A stretch of 64,000 nt of DNA from Flavobacterium aquicola (GTDB lineage Bacteria; Bacteroidota; Bacteroidia; Flavobacteriales; Flavobacteriaceae), in contig NZ_QUNI01000009.1 in assembly GCF_003385115.1 (NCBI RefSeq), positions 62,001-126,000 on the forward strand, read 5' to 3'. Shown here one piece after another: positions 27,401-36,350 of the stretch. The notes below the pieces were generated by a model. That model saw only the letters and a list, made by a program, of their open reading frames with translations. It did no database searches and was not told the DNA's origin. Within the stretch, counting starts at the first letter, position 1. Each line of letters starts with the position of its first letter. A program made the translations under genes and the position numbers.

Positions 27401-27576
27401 GCTTCATTTGTAATAGTTGCACCAGGTATCGCCATGTTATCTCCTGTCGATTTTACATTTCCGCTTACAGATCTGGATTGCTGTTGTGCAAAACCAGACT
27501 GCAAAGAAAATACGGTAAGCAACAGCACCATGCAAAACTGGAGCATTGTTGTTTTAATACAGTAATTGCTTTTCAT
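24445..27576 (-). CDS. SusC/RagA-family TonB-dependent outer-membrane transporter
   Basis: This 1043-residue protein has a signal peptide ending SGFAQQQ, a carboxypeptidase-regulatory-like domain (about 33-110; IPGATITNEATKKAASTDFDG), and the SusC signature VVVIGYGSMKKK. A plug domain (LQITSTSGQPGEGLNVVIRG, PLYVVDGIL, IYGSQASNGVILVSTKKG) precedes a long beta-barrel ending in an aromatic-rich terminal strand. It should import xyloglucan oligosaccharides with its SusD partner. The 50-nt gap after xylA has no recognisable promoter, which suggests read-through from the xylB promoter. Confidence 0.94.
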   Translation of the reverse strand: MKSNYCIKTTMLQFCMVLLLTVFSLQSGFAQQQSRSVSGNVKSTGDNMAIPGATITNEATKKAASTDFDGKFTLEAKTGDVLVFSFMGFRTQRITLGNQNTINVSLQTEVADLKEVVVIGYGSMKKKLVTNAVTQVTGESLAKTNTTNALQALQGQAAGLQITSTSGQPGEGLNVVIRGVGSTGGSTPLYVVDGILTSDISYLSNSDIESISVLKDAASAAIYGSQASNGVILVSTKKGKRGSAGKITFDQYYGIQSVARKVDLLDATEYATILNEASVNSGKAPYFTNAQIATLGKGTNWMDKMLVDNAATKNFAFGASGGSDNSVYSTSLSYLGQEGVVGGKDLSNYERYNFRFNSEHKLYKDVVTLGENVSFAYINKNGIGVGNQYNNSLRSSFQTTPLLPMYDDNGDYFDTTNSTEPWLAGVANPYATMVYNNQNESNNQKLLGNVYLQIEPIKNLTFKTTLGLDYYAGENHSYSPEYQLSIYAFSRFDKVFQSMNKGKTLTWDNLATYKFKVAENHHFETMLGTSSINYDGTSMSSSNTDAVYSDLDHAWINNTTNKDGSKIAIRGAKEETKRMSYYGRLNYDFKETYLINATFRMDGSSIFSKENQWGYFPSVSAGWVVSNEAFLKNSKAINFLKVRASWGQVGNQNARPFQYLSPIKTDYTNYIYGDKEGVLTPGAYPNRLANPDLKWETSEQIDLGFDAKFLDNALSVTFDAYQKTNKDWIILAPVLATAGADAPYINGGDVVNKGLELSLQYQNKIGEFNYSVSANGAYNENKVGKIPTEDGIIHGLSNELYDNAGEFYRAENGHPLGYFWGYKTGGVFQNQAEIDNYKSANGVVLQPSASPGDIIYQNLNGDDKIDTLDKTEIGKPNADFTYGFSLAANYKAFDFVVMANGVAGNQIVQSYRNQTGAYGNYTSEILSRWHGEGSSNSMPRVTEDNRNFTQFSDLYIKNGDFLRISTVTIGYDFAKLKLGKPFFASQFRLYFSALNLYTFTKYNGMDPEIGFGSSNNDQRFSSGVDVGYYPRPRTFMMGLNVKL

Positions 27577-27626
27577 AATAATTAATAATTTGGTTAAATT
27601 TGTTGTTAGTAAGTTTTTAATCTAAG

Positions 27627-28952
27627 TTAATATGCATTGGCAATAATTTGCTCAAATAATTCTTGTTTCCCGCTGATTGGTTTAGGCTCACCGTTTGCAC
27701 GTGCAATAGCGCTAAGATCTTCCAGAGTTAATTCTCCACTTTCATATTTAGCACCATTCGCTACGTCAAACGAACCGTAACGTTGTGAACGTAATTCTTT
27801 GTATTTTGTATTTTTTAAAATATGATCTGCACAGATAAGTCCTCTGGCAAAAACATCCATTCCAGCAATGTGTGCAATAAATTTATCTTCGATATCGATT
27901 GAGTTTCTTCTTACTTTTGCGTCAAAGTTTATTCCTCCGCCTTGAATTCCTCCGCCTTCAAGAATAACCAGCATTGATTGTGCAATTTCAAAAACATCAA
28001 CAGGGAATTGATCTGTATCCCAACCGTTTTGGTAATCACCGCGGTTTGCATCAATACTTCCTAACATTCCAGCATCAACAGCAACTTGTAATTCATGCTC
28101 GAAAGAATGTCCTGCAAGTGTTGCGTGATTTACTTCTAAATTCAGTTTGAAATCATTTTGAAGCCCGTGCTTATGAAGAAAACCTAAAGTTGTAGCCGCA
28201 TCAAAATCATATTGATGTTTCATTGGTTCCATTGGCTTTGGCTCAATAAGAAAAGTTCCTTTGAAACCTTGTTTGCGGGCATAATCTCTGCAGATAGTCA
28301 AGAAACGTCCCATGTGCTCCAATTCTCTTTTCATATCAGTATTCAAAAGACTCATGTAGCCTTCTCTACCTCCCCAGAAAACATAATTTTCACCACCAAG
28401 AGCGATTGTTGCATCAATAGCAATTTTAGCTTGAGCTGCCGCATAAGCCACTACATCAAAATTTGGATTTGTAGAAGCTCCGTTCATATAGCGAGGATTG
28501 CTAAATAAATTTGAAGTTCCCCACAATAATTTGATTCCGGTTTCTTCCTGCTTGATTTTTGCGTAAGCAACCAGAGCTTTTACACGCTGTTCAAACTCTT
28601 CCAAAGTAGGCGCATCATCAACCATATCGATATCGTGAAAACAATAGTACGGTATTCCTAATTTAGTCATAAATTCAAAAGCGGCATCCATTTTATCTTT
28701 GGCACGCTGAATAACATCTTCGCTTTTATTCCACTCAAATGTTTCGGTTCCAGCACCAAAAGGATCGCCTCCGGTGTTACATAAAGTATGCCAGTAAGCC
28801 ATAGAAAAACGTAAATGTTCCTTCAAAGTTTTACCTGCTACTATGCGATTTTCATCATACCATTTAAAAGCTAAAGGATTAGAACTGTCCTTACCTTCAA
28901 ATTTTATAGTATCGATATTTTTAAAATACGATTGTGTTGTTGTTGTACTCAT
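27627..28952 (-). CDS. xylA: xylose isomerase
   Basis: The 441-residue length is normal for group II xylose isomerases. The active-site stretch [11 protein letters not shown], the [16 protein letters not shown] segment, the metal-binding [18 protein letters not shown] and [17 protein letters not shown] are all present. It converts D-xylose to D-xylulose in the cytoplasm. It follows xylB by one base between stop and start and precedes susC by 50 nt, so xylose catabolism and xyloglucan import share one unit. Confidence 0.97.
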   Translation of the reverse strand: MSTTTTQSYFKNIDTIKFEGKDSSNPLAFKWYDENRIVAGKTLKEHLRFSMAYWHTLCNTGGDPFGAGTETFEWNKSEDVIQRAKDKMDAAFEFMTKLGIPYYCFHDIDMVDDAPTLEEFEQRVKALVAYAKIKQEETGIKLLWGTSNLFSNPRYMNGASTNPNFDVVAYAAAQAKIAIDATIALGGENYVFWGGREGYMSLLNTDMKRELEHMGRFLTICRDYARKQGFKGTFLIEPKPMEPMKHQYDFDAATTLGFLHKHGLQNDFKLNLEVNHATLAGHSFEHELQVAVDAGMLGSIDANRGDYQNGWDTDQFPVDVFEIAQSMLVILEGGGIQGGGINFDAKVRRNSIDIEDKFIAHIAGMDVFARGLICADHILKNTKYKELRSQRYGSFDVANGAKYESGELTLEDLSAIARANGEPKPISGKQELFEQIIANAY

Positions 28953-28953
28953 T

Positions 28954-30447
28954 CTATAATTCTATTTTAATATTATTTTTCCATTCTTGATAAATTTCCT
29001 GATACTGAGAAGTCAATATCGGATTTGGCTCAACTCTTTCTATACATTTTAAACCTTCAAAAGCCTGTTCCAAAGAAGCATAATAGCCAAAACCATACGC
29101 AGCTCCTCTTGCAGCTCCTTCAGACCCCGAAGTGTTATATAATTCTAATGTAGTTTGTGTAGTATTCGTGAAAATTTCTCTAAAAACAGGGCTTAAAAAA
29201 AGATTAGTATTGCCTGCTCTAACAATTTCCCCTGATGCCCCAACTGATTTCATAACATCGAAACCATAATTCATGGCAAAAACAATTCCTTCACAAGCTG
29301 AACGGATAAGATGTCCCGACTGATGAATATTAAAATTTAGATTTTGAATACCAGAATTGACATTTTTATTATTAAAAATACGTTCAACACCATTGCCAAA
29401 TGGATAAAAACGCAAGCCATTACTTCCTGCTGCAACTTTTGCTGCTTCAGCATTAAGAGAGTCATAAGCAATTAAACTGGTTCTATCTACCGACATAATT
29501 TTGCGGAGCCATTGGTATAAAATTCCTGAACCATTAATACAAAGCATCACCCCGTTATTTTTTTCGGTTTCGGTATTATTTACATGCAAAAAAGTATTAA
29601 TACGGTTTTCTTTATCGTAAATGTCCTGATTGCTGACTGCGTAGACTACTGCAGATGTACCCGCTGTAGTTGCAATTTCGCCGGGTTTCAGAACATTCAG
29701 TGACATAGCATTATTAGGCTGATCACCGCCACGATACGTAATTTTAACATCCGAATTAAAACCTAACTCTGATGCTACTTCTGGATGAATTGTTGCTTGG
29801 TAACCAAAATTAGGCACTATTTCAGGAATCTTATCAACTGGAAGTTCCATAGCATTCAGCACTTCGGTTGCCAAAGTTCCTTTCGAGAAGTTCCATAAAG
29901 CGGCTTCCGATAAGCCCGAAGTACTTATTTGAGCCTTTCCTGAAAGTCTTGCAGCGATGAAATCCCCAGGAAGCATCATGTAGGCCGCTTTTTGAAAAAC
30001 CTCTGGCTCATTAGTTTGAACCCATTTTAATTTTGAAGCAGTAAAATTCCCAGGACTGCCAAGAATCTGCTGCTGACAGGATTCGTGTCCCATTCTATCA
30101 TAAACTTCATTCCCAATAACTGCTGCCCTGCTGTCACACCAAATAATAGACGAGCGAACAGGATTTATATTTTCATCCGTTAGGACTAACCCATGCATTT
30201 GATAGGCAATCCCAATTCCAGCAATTTTTTTTAAATCAATATGATGTTTTGACCTAAGTGAGTGAATGCCATCTTTTAAATATTCCCACCATTTATTAGG
30301 ATCTTGTTCTGCCCATCCAAATTGATGCGCTATAATATCCATTTCAAATTCAGGAGCAGTTACCGAAACAACGGTACTATTTTTATCTGCATCAAATACT
30401 GATAATTTTATAGATGAGCTTCCCAAATCGATTCCTAAAAAAAACAT
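28954..30447 (-). CDS. xylB: xylulokinase (FGGY family)
   Basis: The 497-residue protein begins with the ATPase phosphate-binding motif [15 protein letters not shown] and has the FGGY-kinase features [20 protein letters not shown] and the C-terminal [16 protein letters not shown]. It phosphorylates D-xylulose to xylulose 5-phosphate, which is passed to the transketolase encoded at 55498. It is the first gene of the long minus-strand unit and is preceded by the strongest copy of the shared promoter-operator module. Confidence 0.95.
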   Translation of the reverse strand: MFFLGIDLGSSSIKLSVFDADKNSTVVSVTAPEFEMDIIAHQFGWAEQDPNKWWEYLKDGIHSLRSKHHIDLKKIAGIGIAYQMHGLVLTDENINPVRSSIIWCDSRAAVIGNEVYDRMGHESCQQQILGSPGNFTASKLKWVQTNEPEVFQKAAYMMLPGDFIAARLSGKAQISTSGLSEAALWNFSKGTLATEVLNAMELPVDKIPEIVPNFGYQATIHPEVASELGFNSDVKITYRGGDQPNNAMSLNVLKPGEIATTAGTSAVVYAVSNQDIYDKENRINTFLHVNNTETEKNNGVMLCINGSGILYQWLRKIMSVDRTSLIAYDSLNAEAAKVAAGSNGLRFYPFGNGVERIFNNKNVNSGIQNLNFNIHQSGHLIRSACEGIVFAMNYGFDVMKSVGASGEIVRAGNTNLFLSPVFREIFTNTTQTTLELYNTSGSEGAARGAAYGFGYYASLEQAFEGLKCIERVEPNPILTSQYQEIYQEWKNNIKIEL

Positions 30448-30861
30448 AATCTTCTTTTTAATATGTGCAACTTAATACTACTTTTGTACTTCTGGTCAAA
30501 AAAACCATAACTCTTTTGGTCAAAAAAACCATAACGTTATGGTTAATTTGACTACAAGTATACGATGTATTTTTCATATTAACAAAAATTTAAAATTAAA
30601 TTATTGATAATATGAAAAATTAGTTGTGAAATTATTGATTTGATAGTTTATGAAGAAATAAAATAAAGGTTTTAGATTACACACATATTAGAAAATAAGA
30701 CTGATTAACAGCAAATTGATCAACAAATAATACAAAAAACATGAAATTTTTAGCTTTTCCACAAAAAGCCTTTTTTGTAAAACCCTTTTTTAATATTTGT
30801 AGGTTTATGCCATATAAATGTTAAAATAATTATTAAATTGCCAAAAATTTTTAGTAAGGCT
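30448..30861. other. divergent intergenic region xylB / Nudix regulator
   Basis: The left half holds the xylB promoter and its three operator half-sites. The right half (about 30590-30861) is AT-rich with no gene. A weak promoter candidate for the regulator exists near 30768-30800 (TTTTTTG and TAATATTTG). Neither of the two operator motifs described elsewhere was seen before the regulator gene. Confidence 0.6.
30494..30586 (-). promoter_or_regulatory. xylB promoter with three operator half-sites
   Basis: Reading on the minus strand, TTTG (30586-30583), a 20-nt spacer and TATACTTG (30562-30555) form a Bacteroidetes -33/-7 promoter with one mismatch. Directly downstream is GTCAAATTAACCATAAC. 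On the plus strand the same unit appears as GGTCAAAAAAACCATAAC at 30494-30511 and 30518-30535, and inverted at 30536-30552. The last two form a near-perfect palindrome of about 34 bp centred on AACGTT. The 26-bp core 30537-30562 recurs before GH74 and before the fucose operon. Confidence 0.75.
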
Positions 30862-31581
30862 ATGAGTGAGAAAATTATCGATAAAGATTCAATTCAAAAT
30901 GCAGAGCAGTCTGCGATGAATGCCATTACTATTGATTGTGTTATATTTGGTTTTGACAATGGTATACTAGAAGTGCTTTTGGTCGAACATGCAGAAGGTA
31001 TTAGTAAAGGAAAATGGGGATTACCGGGAGGATGGATAAAAAAGAAAGAGAGTACAGATGCAGCTGCCCACCGACTGTTAGCAGAGCTTACCGGGATGGA
31101 TAACATTTACCTAGAACAGTTAAAAGCATTTGGAGAACCCGATCGCTTCCCCTTAAGAAGGGTTATCACTATAGGATATTATGCTTTGGTAAAAAGAGAA
31201 GATTATGACATAAAGGCTGGTTTTACAGCTTCAGATGCCAAGTGGTATAAGATTAATGAAATTCCTGATTTAATTTATGATCATAATGAAATATTAGACT
31301 TTAGTATTAAAAATCTTCGCAACAGAGTTCGTCAAGCTCCACTAGGTTTTAACCTGTTACCTGAAAAATTTACTTTGCTGCAGCTCATGCATCTTTACGA
31401 AGAAATTTTAGGGATTGAGATGGATAAATCCAATTTTCGCAGAAAAATACTACACATGAAGCTACTCGTGCCATTAGATGAAAAACAACAGGATGTTTCC
31501 CATCGTGCCGCACAATTATATAAATTCGATCAAGCCATTTATGAGAAGCTGACTCAAAAAGGATTTAATTTTGAGTTTTAG
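30862..31581 (+). CDS. Nudix-domain transcription regulator, candidate xylose/xyloglucan regulator
   Basis: The product has about 239 residues from the ATG at 30862; the TTG at 30838 is a poorer start. An N-terminal Nudix fold (DCVIFGFDNGILEVLLVEH, GKWGLPGGW) is joined to a C-terminal winged helix (about 145-235), the NrtR-like architecture of AraR-type sugar regulators in Bacteroidetes. The Nudix box (about residues 57-80) is degenerate: the catalytic REUxEE is replaced by RLLAEL. A sensing rather than hydrolytic role is therefore likely. It is divergent from xylB-xylA, and its candidate operators lie before xylB, GH74 and the fucose operon. A sugar or sugar-phosphate effector is inferred. 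Confidence 0.83.
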   Translation: MSEKIIDKDSIQNAEQSAMNAITIDCVIFGFDNGILEVLLVEHAEGISKGKWGLPGGWIKKKESTDAAAHRLLAELTGMDNIYLEQLKAFGEPDRFPLRRVITIGYYALVKREDYDIKAGFTASDAKWYKINEIPDLIYDHNEILDFSIKNLRNRVRQAPLGFNLLPEKFTLLQLMHLYEEILGIEMDKSNFRRKILHMKLLVPLDEKQQDVSHRAAQLYKFDQAIYEKLTQKGFNFEF

Positions 31582-31687
31582 TTTAAAATTCCAAGTATTT
31601 GAACTTTACTTTTATTCTATTTCCAATAAATATCAGCCATTAGGCTAGGTTAATACTTCTGATAAGCTATCCCAAAATAGTTATATA

Positions 31688-31722
31688 TAAAAAGACCCGA
31701 TAGTTAATCAGGCTATCGGGTC
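31688..31722 (-). terminator. Rho-independent terminator of the GH74 gene
   Basis: A perfect 10-bp stem GACCCGATAG/CTATCGGGTC (31694-31722) is followed on the minus strand by TTTTTATATA. It lies about 75 nt after the GH74 stop. Transcription of the convergent Nudix gene could also end here, though the plus-strand side lacks a T-run. Confidence 0.8.
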
Positions 31723-31796
31723 AGAGTTTAAATAACTAACCAAAACTCTCTTTTTAAAATCTAAACTTATATTTTAATCTCTTAGCCACTTAAGAA

Positions 31797-34223
31797 TTAA
31801 TCTTTCAATACTTTAGATGAATATACTCCTTGACTTGTTTTTACTGTTACTATACATACGCCTTTTGAAATGGAAATTCCATTCAATAAAATAGTTACAG
31901 TATTATTTTGAACTTCATAACTATTCTGAAGCAATATCCTTCCTAAAACATCATAAACTGTTACTTTCACCGAATCATCCGAAGTGTTTTCGGGTAATTT
32001 AATTTCAAAATATTCTTTGGCCGGATTTGGCTTAACAAAAATCCCTAATTCATTACCATCTGCAGGATTCCCAAAATCATCAACTCCTAAAGTGGGATCA
32101 CTATCTCCATAAACTATTCCTCTGCCCACGGTACTCATATACACACGCCCATAAACGTTCATATCACCAACTACAAAATTTCCGTTACCAGTTCCGCCAT
32201 ATTGATGAAGATCATCATTGACTCTTTCCCAAGTTAGCCCTTGGTCAATCGATCGAAAAACTCCAGTCACACCACTTACGGTACCCCAAATATATACCGT
32301 AGGATAGCTTGCTCCTGGAGCTGCTTTCCCAATTCCAACCGCAGATGCAGCAGTTACCGCAGCTGATGGTGTAGTATAAGTTACTCCGCCATCGATAGTA
32401 CGGATTAATCCTCCATTATTCTTCGCAATCCAAAGATGACCTGCCTTTCCTGGTACTGAACGTATTATCTTTGATCCTCCGGAACCAGCACTGCCCGCTT
32501 TAGTAAAACTAGAACCTCCATTGGTACTAACCATCAAATCGCCGTTACCAGAATTATAAACATAAAACTTATTATTAGTCACAGGATCTGATACCGGAAC
32601 AGTGTTGAAATTAACTCCCGCAGAGGCAGTCCAAGTCGTTCCATTATCTGCGCTGTAATATACTGCGTTAGCATTCTCTGGACAATGCAGCATTTTTGTA
32701 CCGTCATAAGACAATGCAGTACTGCCTTTATTGCCTTTAAGCGCAGCTGCTGTCAAAGTCCAAGTTGTCCCTTGATCTGAAGAATAATACATTTTATCTC
32801 CCAGTCTGACTAATTTATTTGTATTGCCGGCTGCATAGGAAAGTCCTGTGGACGATCCCATAGTAGGAACATACTGCGAGGCATAAACCGAAACATCTGT
32901 GTGCCTGAATCCATCATAGTCGGCAATAACGCTCAAAGCAGGACCTGAAGGAATGCTTATTAAATCATAAGGCACGCTTTCCTCTTGGCCTTTGGCATCA
33001 AACTTCCAAGTAGTCTGTACAGCATTGACGTCATCACAAGTAAATATCCCATTTCCGGAAACTACACTTGCCTGCGCTGTATTGAACGGATTAAATTTTA
33101 TGTCTCCCGTCCAATGAATAGAAGCCGAAGATCCAGAAATCCAAGTACAGCCATTGTCCATCATTTTAATCCCCGATGTTCCAACCAGATCTTTCCAAGT
33201 CGTTCCTCCATCCGTACTTAAAAAAAAGCGGTCTCCATAAACTCCAGAGCCACCCGACGGCGTGTACTGCAGTAAATAAGTATTCATAGTTGAGGCTACA
33301 ATTCGCTGAGGATTTGCAGGATCAACATCAATTCCTCCAAAAGGCTTAGTAACACCTGCAGGCGTTATGTTAGTCAATGTACCTGTCGAATTCAATTTCC
33401 AGATTTGTCCGCTGCCAGGATTCCAAGGTCCTTCTTTATCTGCATAGGTAATTAACAATGTTCCGTTAGAGTCAAGAACTGCGCGCTGTGGCATGTAAGC
33501 AGTTGTACTATTGGCAACCGCTGTCCATGAAGCACCGCCATCAGTACTTTTATAAAGATTTGACGCTCCTGTTCTGGAAACTCCTGCATAAATAGTCTGT
33601 GTGCTTCCGCCAGAAACAGTATTTGGGTCAAATATTACAAAACAGATTCCATTATCATTAGCAGTAGTAGTCACTGGAAGCGCACTGTTTTTCTCCCAAG
33701 TTGAACCACCATCAGTACTTTTAAACAATCCATTACGTCTTGTACCGCAAAACAGCACATTCGAATTATTAGGATCAACAGCCAATCGTTCTCCATTAGA
33801 ACGCCCCATACCGTTACCGTGCGCTTTGAATTGCGATGTCACAATTGTTTCTGTAAAAGTATTTCCTCTGTCAACTGATTTCAAAATTGCGGTTTTGCCA
33901 TTATTGAAATAATCCGTTCCAGCCAAAATGTAAACAATATTATTATTTTGCGGATCTATAGCTAACGATTCTACTCCCTGATAACCCACTTGTCCAGTAC
34001 TCGTCCAATCCAGCAAAGGAATCCAAGTATTACTGCCGGTATCCCATCTATATGCTCCTCCAACATCAGTACGTGCATATTTTAAATTTGCCTCCGTTTT
34101 ACTTGCAACAATGCCTGTGACAAAACCCGTACCCCCAATCTGTACATTTTTCCAGACTGTCTGTGCTTGAGCCACTAAAGCTGTAAGAGTTAATAAGAAT
34201 AATAATGAGTAGTTTTTTTTCAT
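31797..34223 (-). CDS. GH74 endo-xyloglucanase secreted by the type IX system
   Basis: This 808-residue protein has a signal peptide (MKKNYSLLFLLTLTALVAQAQ). It has two seven-bladed-propeller halves built of repeated sialidase-like motifs (STDGGSTWEK, STDGGASWTA, SADNGTTWTA, SIDQGLTWER). The GH74 N-terminal motif ARTDVGGAYRW holds the probable base D53; GDIKFNPF (D374) is a second conserved element. The last 80 residues form a Por/T9SS C-terminal domain (VKPNPAKEYFEI, VTVYDVLGRIL, KGVCIVTVKTSQGVYSSKVLKD). GH74 enzymes cut the xyloglucan backbone. It is monocistronic, with the shared promoter-operator module upstream and a terminator downstream. Confidence 0.92.
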   Translation of the reverse strand: MKKNYSLLFLLTLTALVAQAQTVWKNVQIGGTGFVTGIVASKTEANLKYARTDVGGAYRWDTGSNTWIPLLDWTSTGQVGYQGVESLAIDPQNNNIVYILAGTDYFNNGKTAILKSVDRGNTFTETIVTSQFKAHGNGMGRSNGERLAVDPNNSNVLFCGTRRNGLFKSTDGGSTWEKNSALPVTTTANDNGICFVIFDPNTVSGGSTQTIYAGVSRTGASNLYKSTDGGASWTAVANSTTAYMPQRAVLDSNGTLLITYADKEGPWNPGSGQIWKLNSTGTLTNITPAGVTKPFGGIDVDPANPQRIVASTMNTYLLQYTPSGGSGVYGDRFFLSTDGGTTWKDLVGTSGIKMMDNGCTWISGSSASIHWTGDIKFNPFNTAQASVVSGNGIFTCDDVNAVQTTWKFDAKGQEESVPYDLISIPSGPALSVIADYDGFRHTDVSVYASQYVPTMGSSTGLSYAAGNTNKLVRLGDKMYYSSDQGTTWTLTAAALKGNKGSTALSYDGTKMLHCPENANAVYYSADNGTTWTASAGVNFNTVPVSDPVTNNKFYVYNSGNGDLMVSTNGGSSFTKAGSAGSGGSKIIRSVPGKAGHLWIAKNNGGLIRTIDGGVTYTTPSAAVTAASAVGIGKAAPGASYPTVYIWGTVSGVTGVFRSIDQGLTWERVNDDLHQYGGTGNGNFVVGDMNVYGRVYMSTVGRGIVYGDSDPTLGVDDFGNPADGNELGIFVKPNPAKEYFEIKLPENTSDDSVKVTVYDVLGRILLQNSYEVQNNTVTILLNGISISKGVCIVTVKTSQGVYSSKVLKD

Positions 34224-34301
34224 TTTATTTATTTAGAATATTAAATCCGTTTAGATTATCCTTTCGAACACAACAACAGAATCACAAAAAAAATTAATTA
34301 C

Positions 34302-34351
34302 TTATGGTTAATTTGACTACAAGTATAAGCATCTTTTTTCAATATGACAAA
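34302..34351 (-). promoter_or_regulatory. GH74 promoter-operator, copy of the shared 26-bp module
   Basis: On the minus strand TTTG (34351-34348), a 20-nt spacer and TATACTTG (34327-34320) are followed immediately by TAGTCAAATTAACCATAA. The 26 bp at 34302-34327 are identical to 30537-30562 before xylB. The predicted transcript starts about 80-90 nt before the GH74 ATG at 34223. Confidence 0.75.
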
Positions 34352-34460
34352 AAAATAGAGGAAAAATTATACAGTAGATAGGTTTTCAGGCAATAAACTT
34401 AGTAATACAGTAAGAAAAACGATTTTTAATTCTCTAAAATTAAGGTACAAAAAAACCTTT

Positions 34461-35291
34461 TCATTGTAAATTGTAAAAACGAACCGCATTATTTCCCCAA
34501 AAAGCTTTCTGCTCTTCCAGAGAAAAACGACTGTAATAATCCCGAAGAATTGTGGTAGACTGACTATAGGATGCGGCCAATAAACTAACCGGCCAATCAC
34601 TGCCAAATAGCAGACGCTCAATACCAAAAGCAGACGTAACAACATCCAGACAATAAGTGAAATCATCATTTTTCCATTGATTCCAGTCGGCTTGAGTAAC
34701 CAAACCGGAGACTTTACAATGTACATTTGGATATGCTGCAATTGCTTTTATTTCTTTTTCCCAAATTGCAAAATCAGCATTTTTTATATTTGGCTTTGCC
34801 AAATGATCGATAACAAATAACTGTTCAGGAAATTTTTCTGCAAATGCGGTAACTGTTTTCAACTGTGGAGCAGAAACCAGAATGTCATAGCTAAAATTAA
34901 ATTTGGATAACTTTCCTATACCGTTACAGAAATCGGTATTTAATAAAAAATCAGCATCAGGTTCGGCTTCGGCTATATGCCTAAAACCTTTAAGTTTTTT
35001 AAATTGACTGAAACATTTCAAACGCTCTTCTAGGTTTGAATCTTTAAAATCGATCCAGCCTACTACTCCTTTTATAAAATCATTTTCCTCTGCCAGCTGT
35101 AGCAGAAAATGGGTTTCAGTTTCACTCTGATCGGCCTGAACAGCAATACAGCCATCGATAGCGTTTTCTTCCAGAATCGGAGCAATATCATTTGGCAAAA
35201 AATCGCGCTGAATCACTTTCATATCATCAGTAATCCATGCTTCTTTTACAGGATGATATTTCCAAAAATGAATATGACTGTCGATTTTCAT
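34461..35291 (-). CDS. amidohydrolase-family lactonase, probable L-fuconolactonase
   Basis: This 276-residue cytoplasmic TIM-barrel protein of the COG3618 amidohydrolase group has the HIHFW metal motif at residues 6-10, VIDHLAKP and FGSDWPVS. Family members hydrolyse sugar lactones such as L-fucono-1,5-lactone or L-rhamnonolactone. Its place at the end of an operon with two SDRs, a FucP-type permease, a UxaA-like dehydratase and a FAH hydrolase supports the fuconolactonase assignment. A repeat palindrome separates it from the FAH gene. Rhamnonolactone cannot be excluded by sequence alone. Confidence 0.85.
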   Translation of the reverse strand: MKIDSHIHFWKYHPVKEAWITDDMKVIQRDFLPNDIAPILEENAIDGCIAVQADQSETETHFLLQLAEENDFIKGVVGWIDFKDSNLEERLKCFSQFKKLKGFRHIAEAEPDADFLLNTDFCNGIGKLSKFNFSYDILVSAPQLKTVTAFAEKFPEQLFVIDHLAKPNIKNADFAIWEKEIKAIAAYPNVHCKVSGLVTQADWNQWKNDDFTYCLDVVTSAFGIERLLFGSDWPVSLLAASYSQSTTILRDYYSRFSLEEQKAFWGNNAVRFYNLQ

Positions 35292-35330
35292 TGGTTCAGT
35301 TTTTAAATTGGGCTATTTCTGGCTAAAGTT

Positions 35331-35363
35331 AGACCTAACAGATTTTTAAAACCTGTTAGGCCT
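35331..35363. repeat. CCTAACAG palindromic repeat
   Basis: The arms AGACCTAACAG and CTGTTAGGCCT form a hairpin with an 11-nt loop in the gap between the FAH hydrolase and the lactonase. It is of a type I associate with dispersed intergenic palindromes in Flavobacterium. Only one copy was seen in the window. Confidence 0.6.
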
Positions 35364-35398
35364 ATGGAGATAACAAAGCTGATTTACGTTCTTATACT

Positions 35399-36250
35399 TT
35401 AAAAATAAGCAACAGCTAATTGTTTACTGGTTCCTAATCCTTCTATTCCTAATTCGATTACATCACCAGCTTTTACATAAACCGGCTCCGGTTTTATTCC
35501 CAAACCAACTCCTGGAGGTGTTCCCGTACTAATAACATCGCCTGGCAGCAATGTCATGAACTGACTTAAGTAATGCACTAAAAATGGAATTTTAAAAATC
35601 AGGTTCGAAGTGTTGCTGTTTTGATATTTTTTGCCGTTTACTGTTAACCACATAGTTAAATTATTAACATCGGCAATCTCGTCTGGCGTAGCCAAAACTG
35701 GTCCAAGAGGAGCGAAAGTATCGCTTCCTTTTCCTTTTGCCCATTGTCCGCCGCGTTCCAGCTGATAGGCTCTTTCGCTATAGTCATTAAGCAGGCAGTA
35801 CCCAGCTACATAATTCATCGCATCAGCTTCTGAAACATAGCTTGCTTTTTTACCTACGACAAAAGCCAGTTCTACTTCCCAGTCCGTTTTTTGGCTGTCT
35901 TTAGGAATTACCAGATTATCATCAGGACCGCACAAAGAAGTCGTTGATTTAAAAAAGATAATTGGCTCAGCAGGAATAACTGCTCCGGTTTCTTCGCAAT
36001 GATCCACATAATTAAGACCAATGCAGATAATCTTTGACGGTCTCGCAACTGGAGATCCCAATCGGACAGTATCGCTAACTTCTGGAAAAGAACTGCTGTT
36101 TTTTATAGCTTCCTGCAGTTTTTCTATTCCATTATTTTCGAAAAAAGCTTCATTATAATCAGCTACAATAGACGAAACATCTATTCTTTTATCATTAATT
36201 AAAAGACCTGGTTTTTCTTTTCCAGCTTCTCCAAATCGTATTAGTTTCAT
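35399..36250 (-). CDS. fumarylacetoacetate hydrolase-family enzyme, probable 2,4-diketo-3-deoxy-L-fuconate hydrolase
   Basis: The 283-residue protein carries the FAH C-terminal catalytic domain: GLNYVDHCEETG, IIFFKSTTSLCGPDD, the metal ligands in DWEVELAFVVGK and LNDYSER, and STGTPPGVGLG. In the Xanthomonas-type L-fucose pathway a FAH-family enzyme hydrolyses 2,4-diketo-3-deoxy-L-fuconate to pyruvate and L-lactate, and the neighbouring SDR would make that diketo substrate. It is cytoplasmic with no signal. A generic acylpyruvase is the fallback annotation. Confidence 0.85.
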   Translation of the reverse strand: MKLIRFGEAGKEKPGLLINDKRIDVSSIVADYNEAFFENNGIEKLQEAIKNSSSFPEVSDTVRLGSPVARPSKIICIGLNYVDHCEETGAVIPAEPIIFFKSTTSLCGPDDNLVIPKDSQKTDWEVELAFVVGKKASYVSEADAMNYVAGYCLLNDYSERAYQLERGGQWAKGKGSDTFAPLGPVLATPDEIADVNNLTMWLTVNGKKYQNSNTSNLIFKIPFLVHYLSQFMTLLPGDVISTGTPPGVGLGIKPEPVYVKAGDVIELGIEGLGTSKQLAVAYF

Positions 36251-36253
36251 TTT

Positions 36254-36350
36254 TTATTATTTAAGTTACTAAGTTTCTGAGTATCTAAGTTTCTATTTTT
36301 TTCAACCAAAAAATCTTAGCAACTTAGAAGCTAGATTCTTAGTTGCTATT
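36254..36350. repeat. CTAAG-type intergenic repeat, copy 2
   Basis: The tract contains TTACTAAGTTTCTGAGTATC and, facing it, AATCTTAGCAACTTAGAAGC, with a T-rich loop between. It fills the gap between the SDR and FAH genes and matches the repeats at 6819-6962 and 57553-57675. Confidence 0.7.
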
